From Rugosibacter aromaticivorans (lineage in GTDB: Bacteria; Pseudomonadota; Gammaproteobacteria; Burkholderiales; Rhodocyclaceae): a stretch of 64,000 bases of DNA. The position numbers were made by a program, and so were the translations under genes. Below the pieces are notes generated by a model. The model was not told where the DNA came from. It was given only the letters and a program-made list of their open reading frames with translations, and ran no database searches. Below, one piece after another: positions 27,321-40,550 of this stretch. Numbering within the stretch: position 1 is the stretch's first letter; every line of letters begins with the position of its first letter. Where the stretch lies: the NCBI RefSeq assembly GCF_000934545.1, contig NZ_CP010554.1:1116001-1180000 (forward strand), read 5' to 3'.

Positions 27321-28748
27321 ATGAATGATCGTCACGATAGGAATACAGCATTCCGCACTTCAGGCGCACCGCCACAAGCAAAATCATCCGCAGGTCTGTC
27401 GGTGCAAGATATTGCCGCACGCATTGTTGATGTGCCGGGTGAGACCTTCAAGGTGCATCGCTCGGTCTATACCGATCCGGAACTGTTTGAACTGGAACTC
27501 AAACATGTGTGGGAGGCGACATGGATCTATATCGGCCATGAGAGCCAGATACCCAACCCGAATGATTTTGTGACGACGGTGATTGGGCGCCAGCCGGTCA
27601 TTATCAGCCGTGGCGCAGATGGCCAATTGCGTGGTTTTATCAATGCGTGCTCGCATCGCGGTGCCATGGTGTGCCGCAAAGACAAGGGCAGCGCCAAAGG
27701 CTGGGTTTGCTCTTATCACGGCTGGGTTTACAACAACCAGGGTGAGTTACTGAACGTGAAAGATGAAGCCTCAGGAGCTTATCCTGACCACTGGCAAAAG
27801 CAGGATCACAGCTTAACGCCTGTGCCGCATGTGGCCAGTTATCACGGCTTTATTTTTGCGAGTCTTAACCCGGATGTGCCGGACATCAAAACCCACCTGG
27901 CCGGTGCTGCGCCGTTTCTGGAACTTTTTGCGAATCAGTCAGCGGAAGGCCTTGAAGTGCTCCGCGGTCATTCGGTGTATACCCACCGCGGCAACTGGAA
28001 AATGCAGGCAGAAAACGGGGTGGATGGCTATCACGTGGATATTGTCCATGCGTCTTATTTCCGCTTGGCAAAGTTGCGTGCTCAGCAGGCTGCTGCGGCC
28101 AGTGGCGAAGACAAGGTCAAGGCGATTCAGGTGAGCCTGGGTGACATCGGCAATGGCAATTACGATCTGGGTAATGGCCATGTCATGATCTGGATTGATG
28201 TCCCTAATTTTCGCGATCGTGCACTGGGGATGGATTACGATGCCCTGGAAGAGCGTGTCGGGCCACTGCAGGCCACCTGGATGGCCAAACGCCTGCGCCA
28301 GGTGCTGATCTATCCCAATGTAATTTTGTTCGATGGTATTTCCACCCAGCTGCGCTCCTGGCGGCCGATTGCGACTGACCAGACAGAAGTGCATGCCTAC
28401 TGTGTTGCCCCGAAGGGTGAATCGGCCAAGGCGCGCGAGCGGCGCGTGCGGCAATATGAAGATTTTTATGGTGCCAGCGGCATTGCGACACCGGATGATT
28501 TGACTGAATTCGATGCGTGTCAAAATGGCTATGCCGCAGTGCGCAGTGCGCCATGGCAGGATTTTGATCGGGGCATGAAGCGGCGCGTCATGGGGGCGGA
28601 TGCTCTGGCGCAAGAACTCGGGTTTGCGCCGGATGTCAGTGCCCCGAATGTGGCGGATGAGACGCTGTATCACGGCGAATATCGCCAGTGGTTGAAGTTG
28701 CTCAGTGAAGGGATGCGTCGCGAGGAGGGTGTTGCAAATGCAGGTTGA
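27321..28748 (+). CDS. aromatic ring-hydroxylating dioxygenase, alpha (Rieske) subunit
   Basis: A 475-residue large subunit of a Rieske non-haem iron dioxygenase, nearest in pattern to benzoate/anthranilate 1,2-dioxygenase alpha subunits. The Rieske cluster ligands are in CSHRGAMVC and CSYHGW (about residues 111-136). The mononuclear iron site is [16 protein letters not shown] (about residues 232-247) with Asp-x2-His-x4-His. The motif [20 protein letters not shown] is typical of the benzoate group. The start has a strong gaggagag ribosome site. It would cis-dihydroxylate an aromatic acid; the substrate is not determinable. No ferredoxin or reductase gene follows. Confidence 0.9.
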   Translation: MNDRHDRNTAFRTSGAPPQAKSSAGLSVQDIAARIVDVPGETFKVHRSVYTDPELFELELKHVWEATWIYIGHESQIPNPNDFVTTVIGRQPVIISRGADGQLRGFINACSHRGAMVCRKDKGSAKGWVCSYHGWVYNNQGELLNVKDEASGAYPDHWQKQDHSLTPVPHVASYHGFIFASLNPDVPDIKTHLAGAAPFLELFANQSAEGLEVLRGHSVYTHRGNWKMQAENGVDGYHVDIVHASYFRLAKLRAQQAAAASGEDKVKAIQVSLGDIGNGNYDLGNGHVMIWIDVPNFRDRALGMDYDALEERVGPLQATWMAKRLRQVLIYPNVILFDGISTQLRSWRPIATDQTEVHAYCVAPKGESAKARERRVRQYEDFYGASGIATPDDLTEFDACQNGYAAVRSAPWQDFDRGMKRRVMGADALAQELGFAPDVSAPNVADETLYHGEYRQWLKLLSEGMRREEGVANAG

Positions 28749-29250
28749 ACGGGTTGAACGTAGTTTGAGTGAAGCAATCAACGAGTTATTGCTGGAGGAG
28801 GCGGATTGTCTGGATGAGCGGCGCTGGCAGGATTGGCTGGCCCTGTATGAAGAAGATGCCGTCTATTGGGCGCCTTCATGGGATGATGATCACGTGCTGA
28901 TTGATGATCCGCAGAGTGAAATCTCGCTGATTTATTGTGGCCATCGCGACCGCATGGCAGATCGTGTGTGGCGTATCGAATCAGGTTTATCGTCATCCCT
29001 GCTGCGTCTGCCACGGACGCGCCATTTGGTGACGAACGTGCGGGTACGCTCTGTTGCTGCGACCGAGGTGATTGTCACCGCGAATTTCCAGGTCAACACC
29101 TACAAGCACGAGGAAAAGCGCACGGATATGTTTTTTGGCCATTACCGTTACCGCTTGGCGCGCAAGGGCGAGGCGTTGAGCATCCGTGAAAAATATATCG
29201 TCGTGTGCAACGACGTGATTCCACGGCAAATGGATATTTTTAACGTTTGA
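28738..29250 (+). CDS. aromatic ring-hydroxylating dioxygenase, beta subunit
   Basis: A 170-residue small subunit of the SnoaL-like/cystatin-type fold that packs against the alpha subunit. Recognisable parts are EEADCLDERRWQDWLALYEE, EDAVYWAPSWDDD and the C-terminal REKYIVVCNDVIPRQMDIFN. The ATG overlaps the alpha gene's end by 11 bp and has a gaggagg ribosome site, so the subunits are translationally coupled. The catabolic operon seems to end here, since the next gene is rlmJ on the other strand. Confidence 0.9.
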   Translation: MQVERVERSLSEAINELLLEEADCLDERRWQDWLALYEEDAVYWAPSWDDDHVLIDDPQSEISLIYCGHRDRMADRVWRIESGLSSSLLRLPRTRHLVTNVRVRSVAATEVIVTANFQVNTYKHEEKRTDMFFGHYRYRLARKGEALSIREKYIVVCNDVIPRQMDIFNV

Positions 29251-29315
29251 GGGCGCCTGGCAAGTACCCTCGTGGTGTGCTTGCCTACTCGCGAACTTTT
29301 ACGGCATTAAGCCAT

Positions 29316-30185
29316 TCATGCGTCGCCAGGCTTTAAGGCTTTTTGCTCAATTTCATCCACCTTCCAAGAAGCGTGGCTATCTAAGCCCAGAGTTTGCGCC
29401 AGATAGGGCAGCGTGGCTTTGAGCTCTGCTGCGAGCGTCCATGGCGGATTGATGATGAACATGCCGCTACCGTGCATGCCCCGCCCCTGTGTGGATGTGG
29501 CGCATACGCTCAATGTGGCGTGCACCCAGTGCGTGGCACCCGATTTTTTGAGTTTATCGGGTAGTTGATTCGCTTCAATCAGTGGCATCAGCGGGTGCCA
29601 CACCAGCAGGGTGCCGGTGGCAAAGCGTTTTAATCCATCCTTGGTCGCGGCGACTACTTTCAGATAATCGCTCTTGATTTCATAGGAGGGATCAATCAGC
29701 ACCAGAGCGCGCCGCGAAGGCGGGGGCAGGCTGGCCTTGAGCACCTCAAACCCATCGGCCTGTGCAACCATTACCCGGCGGCCCGCTTCTTTGTATTGTC
29801 GGCGCAGCAAGGCAAAATCGGTCGGGTGCAGCTCACAAAACCGCAGCCGGTCAATGGGCCGCGCAAGGTGATCAATCAGCCAGGGCGAGCCGGGGTAGCG
29901 GCGCAACTGGCCACTTTGATTGAGTGCCTTGATGCTTGTCATGAATTGCGCCAGCGGCGCGGGTAAATCGGTGCGCGGCCATAACCGGCCAATGCCGTTG
30001 ATAAATTCACCCGTGCGCTTGGCCTGCTCGCTATCCAGCACGTAAAGCCCTGCACCGGCATGCGTGTCGATCACCGTGTAGGGCTTGTCTTTACTGTTCA
30101 TGTGCTGCATGCACAGCATGAGTACCAGATGTTTTAAAACATCGGCGTGACTGCCGGCGTGATAGGCGTGGCGATAACTGAGCAT
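29316..30185 (-). CDS. rlmJ: 23S rRNA (adenine(2030)-N6)-methyltransferase RlmJ
   Basis: A 289-residue Rossmann-fold methyltransferase of the RlmJ family that modifies A2030 of 23S rRNA. The start MLSYRHAYHAGSHADVLKH is the conserved N-terminus of the family; a longer open frame upstream is not used. The SAM site is YTVIDTHAGAGLY, and the catalytic motif is the LVLIDPSYEI (DPSY) at about residue 160. Length agrees with the family. It is divergent from the pseudouridine synthase, 24 bp apart, so their promoters overlap. Confidence 0.93.
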   Translation of the reverse strand: MLSYRHAYHAGSHADVLKHLVLMLCMQHMNSKDKPYTVIDTHAGAGLYVLDSEQAKRTGEFINGIGRLWPRTDLPAPLAQFMTSIKALNQSGQLRRYPGSPWLIDHLARPIDRLRFCELHPTDFALLRRQYKEAGRRVMVAQADGFEVLKASLPPPSRRALVLIDPSYEIKSDYLKVVAATKDGLKRFATGTLLVWHPLMPLIEANQLPDKLKKSGATHWVHATLSVCATSTQGRGMHGSGMFIINPPWTLAAELKATLPYLAQTLGLDSHASWKVDEIEQKALKPGDA

Positions 30186-30209
30186 GGCGGCAGGATAGAA
30201 TGAGCAACC

Positions 30210-30944
30210 ATGAATGATACGCAAGGTAGCCGCATTTCCAAACTAATGGCCGAGCGCAGCTTGTGTTCGCGGCGCGAGGCGGACGCTTACATTGAGCGTG
30301 GGCTGGTGTTTGTGAATGGCGAGCGGATAACGCAACTTGGCACGCGCGCCATGCCGGACGCAGTAATTACCCTTGCGGCAGAAGCGCGCGCCACGCAAGC
30401 GCGACAGGTCACGATTCTGCTGCACAAGCCGATGAGTTATGTTTCAGGGCAGGCCGAAGACGGCCATCAGCCGGCTTCCTCGCTGATTTCAGCCAAGACG
30501 CAGGCGGCGGGCAGCACGCAGCGCTTTCAGCTAGCGCACATGAAAGGCCTCGCTCCGGCGGGCCGGCTGGATATTGATTCCACCGGGTTGCTGGTGCTCA
30601 CGCAGGATGGCCGTGTGGCGCGCCAACTCATTGGCGATGATTCCACCGTGGAAAAAGAATATCTGGTGCGTGTGGAAGGTCCGCTCGATAGCCATGATCT
30701 GGCACTGCTCAATCACGGCCTGGAACTGGACGGTAAACAATTGCGCCCGGCACAGGTGCGCTGGGCCAATGAGGATCAACTGTGTTTTGTTCTCAAAGAA
30801 GGCCGCAAGCGACAGATTCGCCGCATGTGCGAGCTGGTGGGGCTGCGTGTCACCGGCTTAAAACGTGTGCGTATCGGCCGTGTGCGTCTGGGCGATTTGT
30901 CGCTGGGGCAGTGGCGCTTTTTGCGCGAGAATGAACGTTTTTAA
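30210..30944 (+). CDS. 23S rRNA pseudouridine synthase, RluF/RsuA family
   Basis: A 244-residue RsuA-type pseudouridine synthase. Residues 7-60 form an S4 RNA-binding domain ([20 protein letters not shown]). The catalytic Asp is in [20 protein letters not shown] (about residue 120), and the C-terminal [15 protein letters not shown] is the family signature. The short length and single S4 domain point to RluF (U2604 of 23S rRNA), but RluB/RluE-like alternatives cannot be excluded. It sits head to head with another rRNA modification gene, rlmJ. Confidence 0.85.
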   Translation: MNDTQGSRISKLMAERSLCSRREADAYIERGLVFVNGERITQLGTRAMPDAVITLAAEARATQARQVTILLHKPMSYVSGQAEDGHQPASSLISAKTQAAGSTQRFQLAHMKGLAPAGRLDIDSTGLLVLTQDGRVARQLIGDDSTVEKEYLVRVEGPLDSHDLALLNHGLELDGKQLRPAQVRWANEDQLCFVLKEGRKRQIRRMCELVGLRVTGLKRVRIGRVRLGDLSLGQWRFLRENERF

Positions 30945-30997
30945 GAAAAGCTCCTGAAGGCGACCCGAAGGTAGTGCAGAGCAAGCAACGCGCTGGC

Positions 30998-31022
30998 GCC
31001 GTATCACCAGCGCCGACTTTTT
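30998..31022 (-). repeat. dispersed ~25-bp repeat, copy 7 (intergenic, extended)
   Basis: Reads GCCGTATCACCAGCGCCGAC then TTTTT. Here gcgctgg just upstream (30990-30996) pairs with ccagcgc (31007-31013) to form a hairpin, and the left flank cgacccgaaggtagtgcaga recalls flanks of other copies. It lies between the pseudouridine synthase and the SMR exporter and could serve as a terminator, since T residues follow. Confidence 0.8.
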
Positions 31023-31058
31023 GCTGTAACAACTGTAATCCATAGTCCTAAAAGTAGA

Positions 31059-31379
31059 TTAGCCAGGTGTTGCCAACTTGAGGCCGATGATGCCGAGCAT
31101 GATCAAACCAAGGCTTCCCAGCCTGCCCATGTTCGCGGATTCGTCAAAAAGAAAGATGCCAAAGATGGCTGTGCCCAGTGCGCCGACACCAACCCATACA
31201 GCATAGGCCGTGCCGACAGGCAGAGTCTTCATTGCCAGACCCAGAAGGCCAATGCTTGCAATCATGGCAGCGAGCGTGCCAATGCTTGGCCACAGGCGGG
31301 TAAAGCCCTCTGTGTATTTCAGGCCGATGGCCCAGGCTACCTCGAACAGACCCGCTAAAAAAAGCCCAAACCAAGCCAT
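31059..31379 (-). CDS. small multidrug resistance protein, Gdx/SugE type
   Basis: A 106-residue, four-helix SMR transporter. The first helix [20 protein letters not shown] with the essential Glu, followed by [12 protein letters not shown], is typical of the SugE/Gdx subgroup, which exports guanidinium; EmrE-type multidrug pumps differ at these positions. The ATG at 31379 has a cgaggtg ribosome site; a GTG two codons earlier is possible. The 170 bp upstream shows no clear guanidine riboswitch motif. Confidence 0.88.
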   Translation of the reverse strand: MAWFGLFLAGLFEVAWAIGLKYTEGFTRLWPSIGTLAAMIASIGLLGLAMKTLPVGTAYAVWVGVGALGTAIFGIFLFDESANMGRLGSLGLIMLGIIGLKLATPG

Positions 31380-31548
31380 GTTCACCTCGGCAAGAAAAAA
31401 TTTCTGCTGCGACTGCCAATCGATTTTAGCGCACTATGGGCGCAAGCGAGTTTTCGGTCATTTCACCGTTAAAGCGCACCGACCGCCGTGAAGTACAGCG
31501 GAATAATTTTTCGATGTGGCGCTTTATTGAACGATCTATTGCCCATGG

Positions 31549-32439
31549 TCAAGACAGATGCCCCATCTTGCCGCTTTGGTAATCCGCCATTGCCTGATGA
31601 ATTTCCTCGCGCGTGTTCATGACAAATGGCCCGCTGCCCATGATGGGTTCGTTAATCGGCTCGCCACAGAGCAGGAGTACGGTCGCGTTCTTTGCGCTGT
31701 CAATGCAAATAGTTTCCCCGGCGCGGTCAAACAAGCCAACTTCCGCCACTGCGATCGCTTCGGAGCCATTCACCTGCACAGTGCCTTTGAGTACCACCAG
31801 CGCCGTTGTGTAACCATCGGGCACGGCAAGGTTGATCGGCTGATCGCACGTCAGGCGTAAATCCCAAACATGGATGGGCGTGCAGGTTTTGGCTGGCCCC
31901 TGCGCACCGGCGAATTCGCCGGCAATAACGCGCACGATTCCCTGGTCATCCGGCAGGTTCACCGCAGGAATCTGGCTGTTCAAAATGTTCTGGTAGCGCG
32001 GTGGTGCCCTTTTGTCCTTGGCGGGCAGATTCACCCACAGCTGCACCATCTCGAACAGCCCGCCACGCTGCGCGAAATTACGCCCGTGAAACTCTTCATG
32101 TACAAGGCCGGATGCCGCAGTCATCCATTGCACGTCGCCGGGACCGATGCTGCCACCGCCACCTGAGGAGTCGCGATGTTCGACTTCACCGGCGTAGACA
32201 ATGGTCACCGTCTCGAACCCGCGATGCGGATGCTCGCCCACGCCGAGGCGCTCTTGCGTTGGCGGGAACTCCATCGGCCCGGCGTAATCGAGCAGCAAGA
32301 ACGGGCTAAGCACCGGCCCAAGATTCGGGTAGGCAAACAGCGTACGCACGGGAAACCCGTTGCCAACCCAATGACTCCCTGCGCTACGCTGGATACAACG
32401 CAGCTTCTTCACGGTTTTCTCTTTGTTGATGGTTGACAT
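31549..32439 (-). CDS. pirin family protein
   Basis: A 296-residue bicupin of the pirin family. The N-terminal cupin has the metal-binding pattern GEHPHRGFETVTIVYAGEVE followed later by GLVHEEFH, together giving the His-His-His-Glu iron site. The second cupin is LAVPDGYTTALVVLKGTVQV. Some bacterial pirins have quercetinase activity and others regulate metabolism; the role here is open. An aggag ribosome site precedes the ATG. Confidence 0.9.
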   Translation of the reverse strand: MSTINKEKTVKKLRCIQRSAGSHWVGNGFPVRTLFAYPNLGPVLSPFLLLDYAGPMEFPPTQERLGVGEHPHRGFETVTIVYAGEVEHRDSSGGGGSIGPGDVQWMTAASGLVHEEFHGRNFAQRGGLFEMVQLWVNLPAKDKRAPPRYQNILNSQIPAVNLPDDQGIVRVIAGEFAGAQGPAKTCTPIHVWDLRLTCDQPINLAVPDGYTTALVVLKGTVQVNGSEAIAVAEVGLFDRAGETICIDSAKNATVLLLCGEPINEPIMGSGPFVMNTREEIHQAMADYQSGKMGHLS

Positions 32440-32482
32440 GAGTTTTACTCCTGATGAGGTTTGATGTATTTGCGGCGATACA

Positions 32483-32777
32483 TTGATGGATCCCGTTCAA
32501 CCATTGCGTGCTCAATACGACGGTCAGGCCAGAACAGCAAGTGCAGGTTGGCCCGCAAAACCCCGCCGCTCACCTGCCGCGCGACATGCAGCAGGTGGTG
32601 AGGGTTGTTCCAGTAAATGCCAATGTAGACAAAGCTCAGAAACTCAAGAATACCGGCAGCAGTGACTGGAGCTGCATCAGGCTGTCACCCATGCGGCGCC
32701 TTCAGTTCCAGAACCATGATGGTGATAATGATGGCCAATACTCCATCGCTGAATGCTTCCACTCGTGTCTTACTCAT
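32483..32777 (-). pseudogene. TMEM175-family potassium channel, frameshifted N-terminal remnant
   Basis: From an ATG with a ggggag ribosome site the reverse strand reads MSKTRVEAFSDGVLAIIITI then MVLELKAPHG and a stop. FSDGVLAIxxTxMVLE is the hallmark first helix of the TMEM175/DUF1211 channel family. The homology continues in a second frame (DSLMQLQSLLPVFLS) and a third (FVYIGIYWNNPHHLLHVARQ), then ends. Two frameshifts and the loss of the remaining helices make it non-functional. It lies just upstream of the pirin gene. Confidence 0.75.
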
Positions 32778-32900
32778 ACACTGCTCCCCTGTGCATCAAC
32801 GTGTTAACAGCCCAGCCTACAAGACAAATCATTCATGCCGTGGCGCGTGGACAAGCGAGTACAAGCGTGTGCAACGTCGACCCGCAACGAAGCGTGAGCG

Positions 32901-33776
32901 TCATATCAGCGCCCGGTTGGCCAGCCTTTCCAGCACGCGCAACGGTGAAAGAGACTGATTCTGCATGCAGGCAACGGGCAAGTAAAAGGTTTGCTCAAAC
33001 GCATGCTGCCCCGCCATGGCGGCATGCGATGCCTGGTCGGTGAATACCATCCACGTGCTGCCCGCAGGAAAGTCGAACGCAGTTTGAGCCGCTGTCGACT
33101 GGTAATCCATATTTGCCTTCATCCGGTCGTGCAGCTGCAACATGAAATGATCATAAGCGCTACGCCGGCTCTTGGTAATCCCGGTTAATTTGAGCAACTG
33201 GCTTGAGCCCCACACAGGGCGGGGCAAGGCAGGCAGGTAGCGGCGGGCGACGTTTTCGAACGGCTCACCCAGCCGCCACGAGCGGCTTTGCCCCTGCGGA
33301 TTGACATTGCTGAACACACGCAGGATTCGTTTGCCCTGTACGGGTGACGAGGGGAAGCTATCGACGTGCAATCGCGTATCGTCTTTACGCCACGAGGCCG
33401 CTCGCCGGGCAATTTCCACCGGCCGAAAACTGGTGCGCCCTTGCACTAAACCTGCTGTGTAGTGCGGCAACAAATTGTGCAGCAAGGCGACAGTCGATGT
33501 GGCAAAGCGCTGCATCATGCGCTGCAATAGCCGCTGTTCCGTTTTGTCAGCACTGCTGCCCTTGAGTATTCCGCGGGAACAATCCAGGCTGACATTCTTG
33601 CTCTTCGCCGCGATGGTTGGCGACAGAAACCGGCTCTCCTCCTCTGCTACTAAAAAGCGAAGCTGCGGGAAGAACAAGACGTCTCCTTGTTCGAGTGCCC
33701 GGAGTGCGTTTTCTTGATCTGCCGCTGAGCATGGCTGATCCCAGAACGTGTTTGGAAGGGTGACGATAGGGGTCAT
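32901..33776 (-). CDS. kdoO: Kdo 3-hydroxylase (KdoO-type Fe(II)/2-oxoglutarate dioxygenase)
   Basis: A 291-residue Fe(II)/2-oxoglutarate enzyme resembling KdoO, which hydroxylates the Kdo sugar of lipopolysaccharide inner core (known from Burkholderia and Yersinia). The iron ligands appear as LHVDSFPSSPVQGKRILRVF (His-x-Asp) and SHAAMAGQHAFEQTFYLP (distal His), with an Arg-rich 2-oxoglutarate site nearby. No signal peptide, so it acts in the cytoplasm on lipid A precursors. It stands alone between a dead channel gene and a gene-poor stretch. Confidence 0.82.
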   Translation of the reverse strand: MTPIVTLPNTFWDQPCSAADQENALRALEQGDVLFFPQLRFLVAEEESRFLSPTIAAKSKNVSLDCSRGILKGSSADKTEQRLLQRMMQRFATSTVALLHNLLPHYTAGLVQGRTSFRPVEIARRAASWRKDDTRLHVDSFPSSPVQGKRILRVFSNVNPQGQSRSWRLGEPFENVARRYLPALPRPVWGSSQLLKLTGITKSRRSAYDHFMLQLHDRMKANMDYQSTAAQTAFDFPAGSTWMVFTDQASHAAMAGQHAFEQTFYLPVACMQNQSLSPLRVLERLANRALI

Positions 33777-34361
33777 GTTGTTTGTTTCCAGTGTGAAGCA
33801 ATGTGAAGCTTACCGTAATGGCTGTCTGAGAAAACCCGATGGCGGTGAGAGAAAATAGCATGCTGAGCGCACGGCGTCAAAATGCCTGATCGAAAAATCG
33901 GCGCTGGTGACACGGTGAATAAGACGCCATTGACGCCATTGATCGACACCGCCGCTTGCTGGACACGGGACGCTGATCTTCGCCGACGAAGCATGCGCTA
34001 CTGATTTCTCAATTGCGCTTTCATGACTGAGACATCCAACGTGAATGCAAGCGACGCTGTGCGGCTTTAGGAGTAGCGTCTGGCCTGGCCGTAGTGTTAG
34101 TTTTTTCTGTAAATCAATCGAGTCTGCTGACCCTGTTGACCTTATTTCGTATTGCCGGTGTGAACAACGGTCAAATCACCCGTCGCAGTGGCGTTTGCGC
34201 AAGCTGGTGTTCGCTGCATGTATACCCAACGTAGAGTGGACACCCTGAACCGAGCCAAAAAAAGCGCCGTCGAGGTGTTGAAGCTCGAGTTGTATTTATA
34301 ATTCATTGAAATTCTGTAGATAAATATTTAGTGACACCTCAAAACTCTCGACCAACCCACG
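33777..34361. other. 585-bp gene-poor stretch
   Basis: No intact gene is seen on either strand. It contains one copy of the dispersed repeat and AT-rich sequence before the integrase fragment. Remains of a former integron or phage insertion may be here, but I could not identify any. Confidence 0.4.
33892..33915 (+). repeat. dispersed ~25-bp repeat, copy 8 (intergenic)
   Basis: Reads GAAAAATCGGCGCTGGTGAC then ACGG, two changes from the consensus. It lies upstream of kdoO. Confidence 0.75.
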
Positions 34362-34528
34362 ATGCCTGCTTCTCCAAAATTACTTGATCAGGTGTGTGAG
34401 ACGCTGCGGATACCGCATGGCAGCACCCGCACTGAGCGAGCCGCTCTGGATTGGATTAAACGATTTATCCTGCATTGCGACAAGTGCCATTCCGCCGAGA
34501 TGGGCACAGAGGTGTTTGGGAGCCTTCC

Positions 34529-34532
<4 letters not shown>
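34362..34532 (+). pseudogene. N-terminal fragment of an integron-type integrase
   Basis: A 56-codon frame reads MPASPKLLDQVCETLRIPHG then STRTERAALDWIKRFILHCD and KCHSAEMG. This is the SAM-like N-terminal domain of IntI-type tyrosine recombinases (SPKLLDQVxxxIRxxHxSxRTExAYxxWIKRFI). The catalytic domain is absent: the frame stops four bases into the rarA start region. Whether this piece is ever translated is unknown; it may be fortuitously coupled to rarA. It marks a former integrase gene lost by deletion. Confidence 0.7.
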
Positions 34533-38625
<4,093 letters not shown>

Positions 38626-38667
38626 TCTGAGTCTTCCCTTTTTTCTCTCAGGCTCTTCGCTTCACGG

Positions 38668-40079
38668 GAGTGTCCTGAATTTTGTGTGCAAGGCGGTTGA
38701 TGTTTCATTGATTGCTGCCTGATTTTACGCGACACGTTTCGTAAAGCGATCCCCGAACTGGATGGCGAATTGCACCATCGCGGCTTTCCAGTGAAACACC
38801 GGCATTGCCCATTCCTTGGTGATGTTTCTCAGCGCCAGCCAGATCAGCTTGGTCGCCGCCTCGTCGTTGGGGAAATGCCCGCGTGTCTTGATCGCCTTGC
38901 GGATGCGCGCGTTGACCGATTCGATGGCATTGGTGGTGTAAATCACCCGCCGAATCTCGGGCGGGAACGCAAAGAATGGCGTCACGTAGTCCCATGCACG
39001 CCGCCAGGCCGCAGCGACATGCGGCAGTTTCGTTCCCCATTCGGATTGCGCGAACGCCGTCAGCGCGACTTCTGCGGCGTCTGCGCTCGTCGCGGTGTAG
39101 ATCGGACGCAGCGCCGCTGCGACGGCTTTGCGATCCTTCCAACTGGCATAGTCCAGGCTGTTGCGGATCAAGTGCACGATGCAGGTTTGCAGGACGGCTT
39201 CCGGATACGCCGCAGCAAGCGCCTCTGGAATCCCTTTCAGACCATCGGAAACGGCGATCAGCACGTCCTCCACGCCGCGCGTCTTCAAGTCGTTGAAGAC
39301 CTTGAGCCAGAACTTGGCCCCTTCGGTGTGTTCGATCCACAGCCCGAGAATGTCGCGGCTGCCGTCGGGCAGGATGCCCAGCGCAAGATAGACCGCCTTG
39401 TTCCTGACCAGGCCGTCGTCGCGGATCTTGACCCGCAACGCGTCGAAGAAGATCACGGGGTACATCGGCTCCAGCGGTCGGGCCTGCCAGGCAGAGACTT
39501 CGGCCATGACTTCATCGGTCACGGTGCTGATGAAATCCGGCGACACCTCGACGTGATACATCTCGGTCAGGTGCGCGCGGATGTCGCGCGTGCTCATGCC
39601 GCGTGCATACATCGACAGGATCAAGTCATCAAAGCCTTCGTAGCGGCGGCCATGCTTGGGGACGATCAGGGGTTCGAACGCGCCGCTGCGGTCGCGCGGG
39701 ATGTCGATCCTGAGCGGGCCGGTGTCGGTGAGGAGCGTCTTGCCGCTGCTGCCGTTGCGATGGTTGGCAACGCCTGCGGGCTTGTCTTCGCCGGGTGCGT
39801 AGCCCAGATGCAGGCTCATCTCAGCAGCCAGCGCGCGCTCGATGATCGCGCGTTTCAGGCGTGCGGTGAGGTCGTTGACCTCGCTGCCGGTCATCGGTGC
39901 GCTGACCAGTGTGTCCAGCTGTGCCTGCATCTCGGGCGTAAACGCAGGCGCGTTGCGCGCATCCTCAATGGATTGCTGAACCATGCTCAGCTTCTTGGGT
40001 TTCGTTTGTTGCTCGGGCATATCTCGTTCCTTTCTCGAACTGATGAATATGCCTTACACACAAAAATTCGGATAGGCTC
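38668..40079 (-). mobile_element. intact IS256-family insertion sequence (1412 bp)
   Basis: The element carries one transposase gene and has imperfect inverted repeats of about 27-29 bp: left 38668-38694 begins GAGTGTCCTGAATTTTG, right 40051-40079 reads in reverse GAGCCTATCCGAATTTTTG. A 10-bp direct repeat cgcttcacgg flanks it on both sides (38658-38667 and 40080-40089); IS256 elements duplicate 8-9 bp, so one or two bases may be chance. Intact ends and target duplication suggest a recent insertion. It lies between the mltF-like gene and tRNA-Ser, two bases from the tRNA's -10 box. Confidence 0.92.
38725..40020 (-). CDS. IS256-family (Mutator-type) transposase
   Basis: A 431-residue DDE transposase. 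Acidic catalytic residues are visible in YPVIFFDALRVKIRD, LIAVSDGLKGIPEAL and the family motif IYTTNAIESVNARIRK. The N-terminal half has the DNA-binding MHLGYAPGED-type segment, SLHLGYAPGEDKP. No frameshift is apparent, so it may be active. Transcription runs toward the mltF-like gene and could read into it. Confidence 0.95.
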   Translation of the reverse strand: MPEQQTKPKKLSMVQQSIEDARNAPAFTPEMQAQLDTLVSAPMTGSEVNDLTARLKRAIIERALAAEMSLHLGYAPGEDKPAGVANHRNGSSGKTLLTDTGPLRIDIPRDRSGAFEPLIVPKHGRRYEGFDDLILSMYARGMSTRDIRAHLTEMYHVEVSPDFISTVTDEVMAEVSAWQARPLEPMYPVIFFDALRVKIRDDGLVRNKAVYLALGILPDGSRDILGLWIEHTEGAKFWLKVFNDLKTRGVEDVLIAVSDGLKGIPEALAAAYPEAVLQTCIVHLIRNSLDYASWKDRKAVAAALRPIYTATSADAAEVALTAFAQSEWGTKLPHVAAAWRRAWDYVTPFFAFPPEIRRVIYTTNAIESVNARIRKAIKTRGHFPNDEAATKLIWLALRNITKEWAMPVFHWKAAMVQFAIQFGDRFTKRVA

Positions 40080-40090
40080 CGCTTCACGGT

Positions 40091-40096
40091 TATAAT
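40091..40096 (+). promoter_or_regulatory. -10 box of the tRNA-Ser gene next to the IS end
   Basis: A perfect TATAAT lies 10 bp before the mature tRNA start. The -35 position now falls inside the IS right end, where TTCGGA at 18-bp spacing is the nearest match. The insertion has therefore replaced the upstream half of this promoter. Confidence 0.6.
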
Positions 40097-40106
40097 CCCG
40101 CGTTGC

Positions 40107-40450
<344 letters not shown>

Positions 40451-40474
40451 TAAAAATACCTCTTGACGTCTTGC

Positions 40475-40493
40475 TTTTGGGATTGTCCCAAAA
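40475..40493. promoter_or_regulatory. 19-bp perfect palindrome, likely repressor operator
   Basis: Arms ttttggga and tcccaaaa surround ttg. It lies between the divergent repressor and the rightward Rep operon, 25 bp from the repressor ATG. A TTGACG -35-like sequence is at 40463-40468. Confidence 0.55.
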
Positions 40494-40550
40494 AAGAATC
40501 ATCGCCACTTTGCCTTACCCGGCAAAATCAGTCAAGGAGAAACAAAAACG

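Noticed and set aside
31386..31548. Guanidine riboswitch upstream of the SMR exporter
   Set aside because: Neither the paired ACGR-loop hairpins of guanidine-II nor other known guanidine riboswitch signatures were found.
32483..33043. Several short forward frames upstream of kdoO
   Set aside because: They are antisense to the broken TMEM175 gene and to kdoO, with no ribosome sites.
38770..40095. 441-codon forward frame opposite the transposase
   Set aside because: Shadow of the IS256 transposase; the reverse frame has the DDE motifs and lies within the IS ends.
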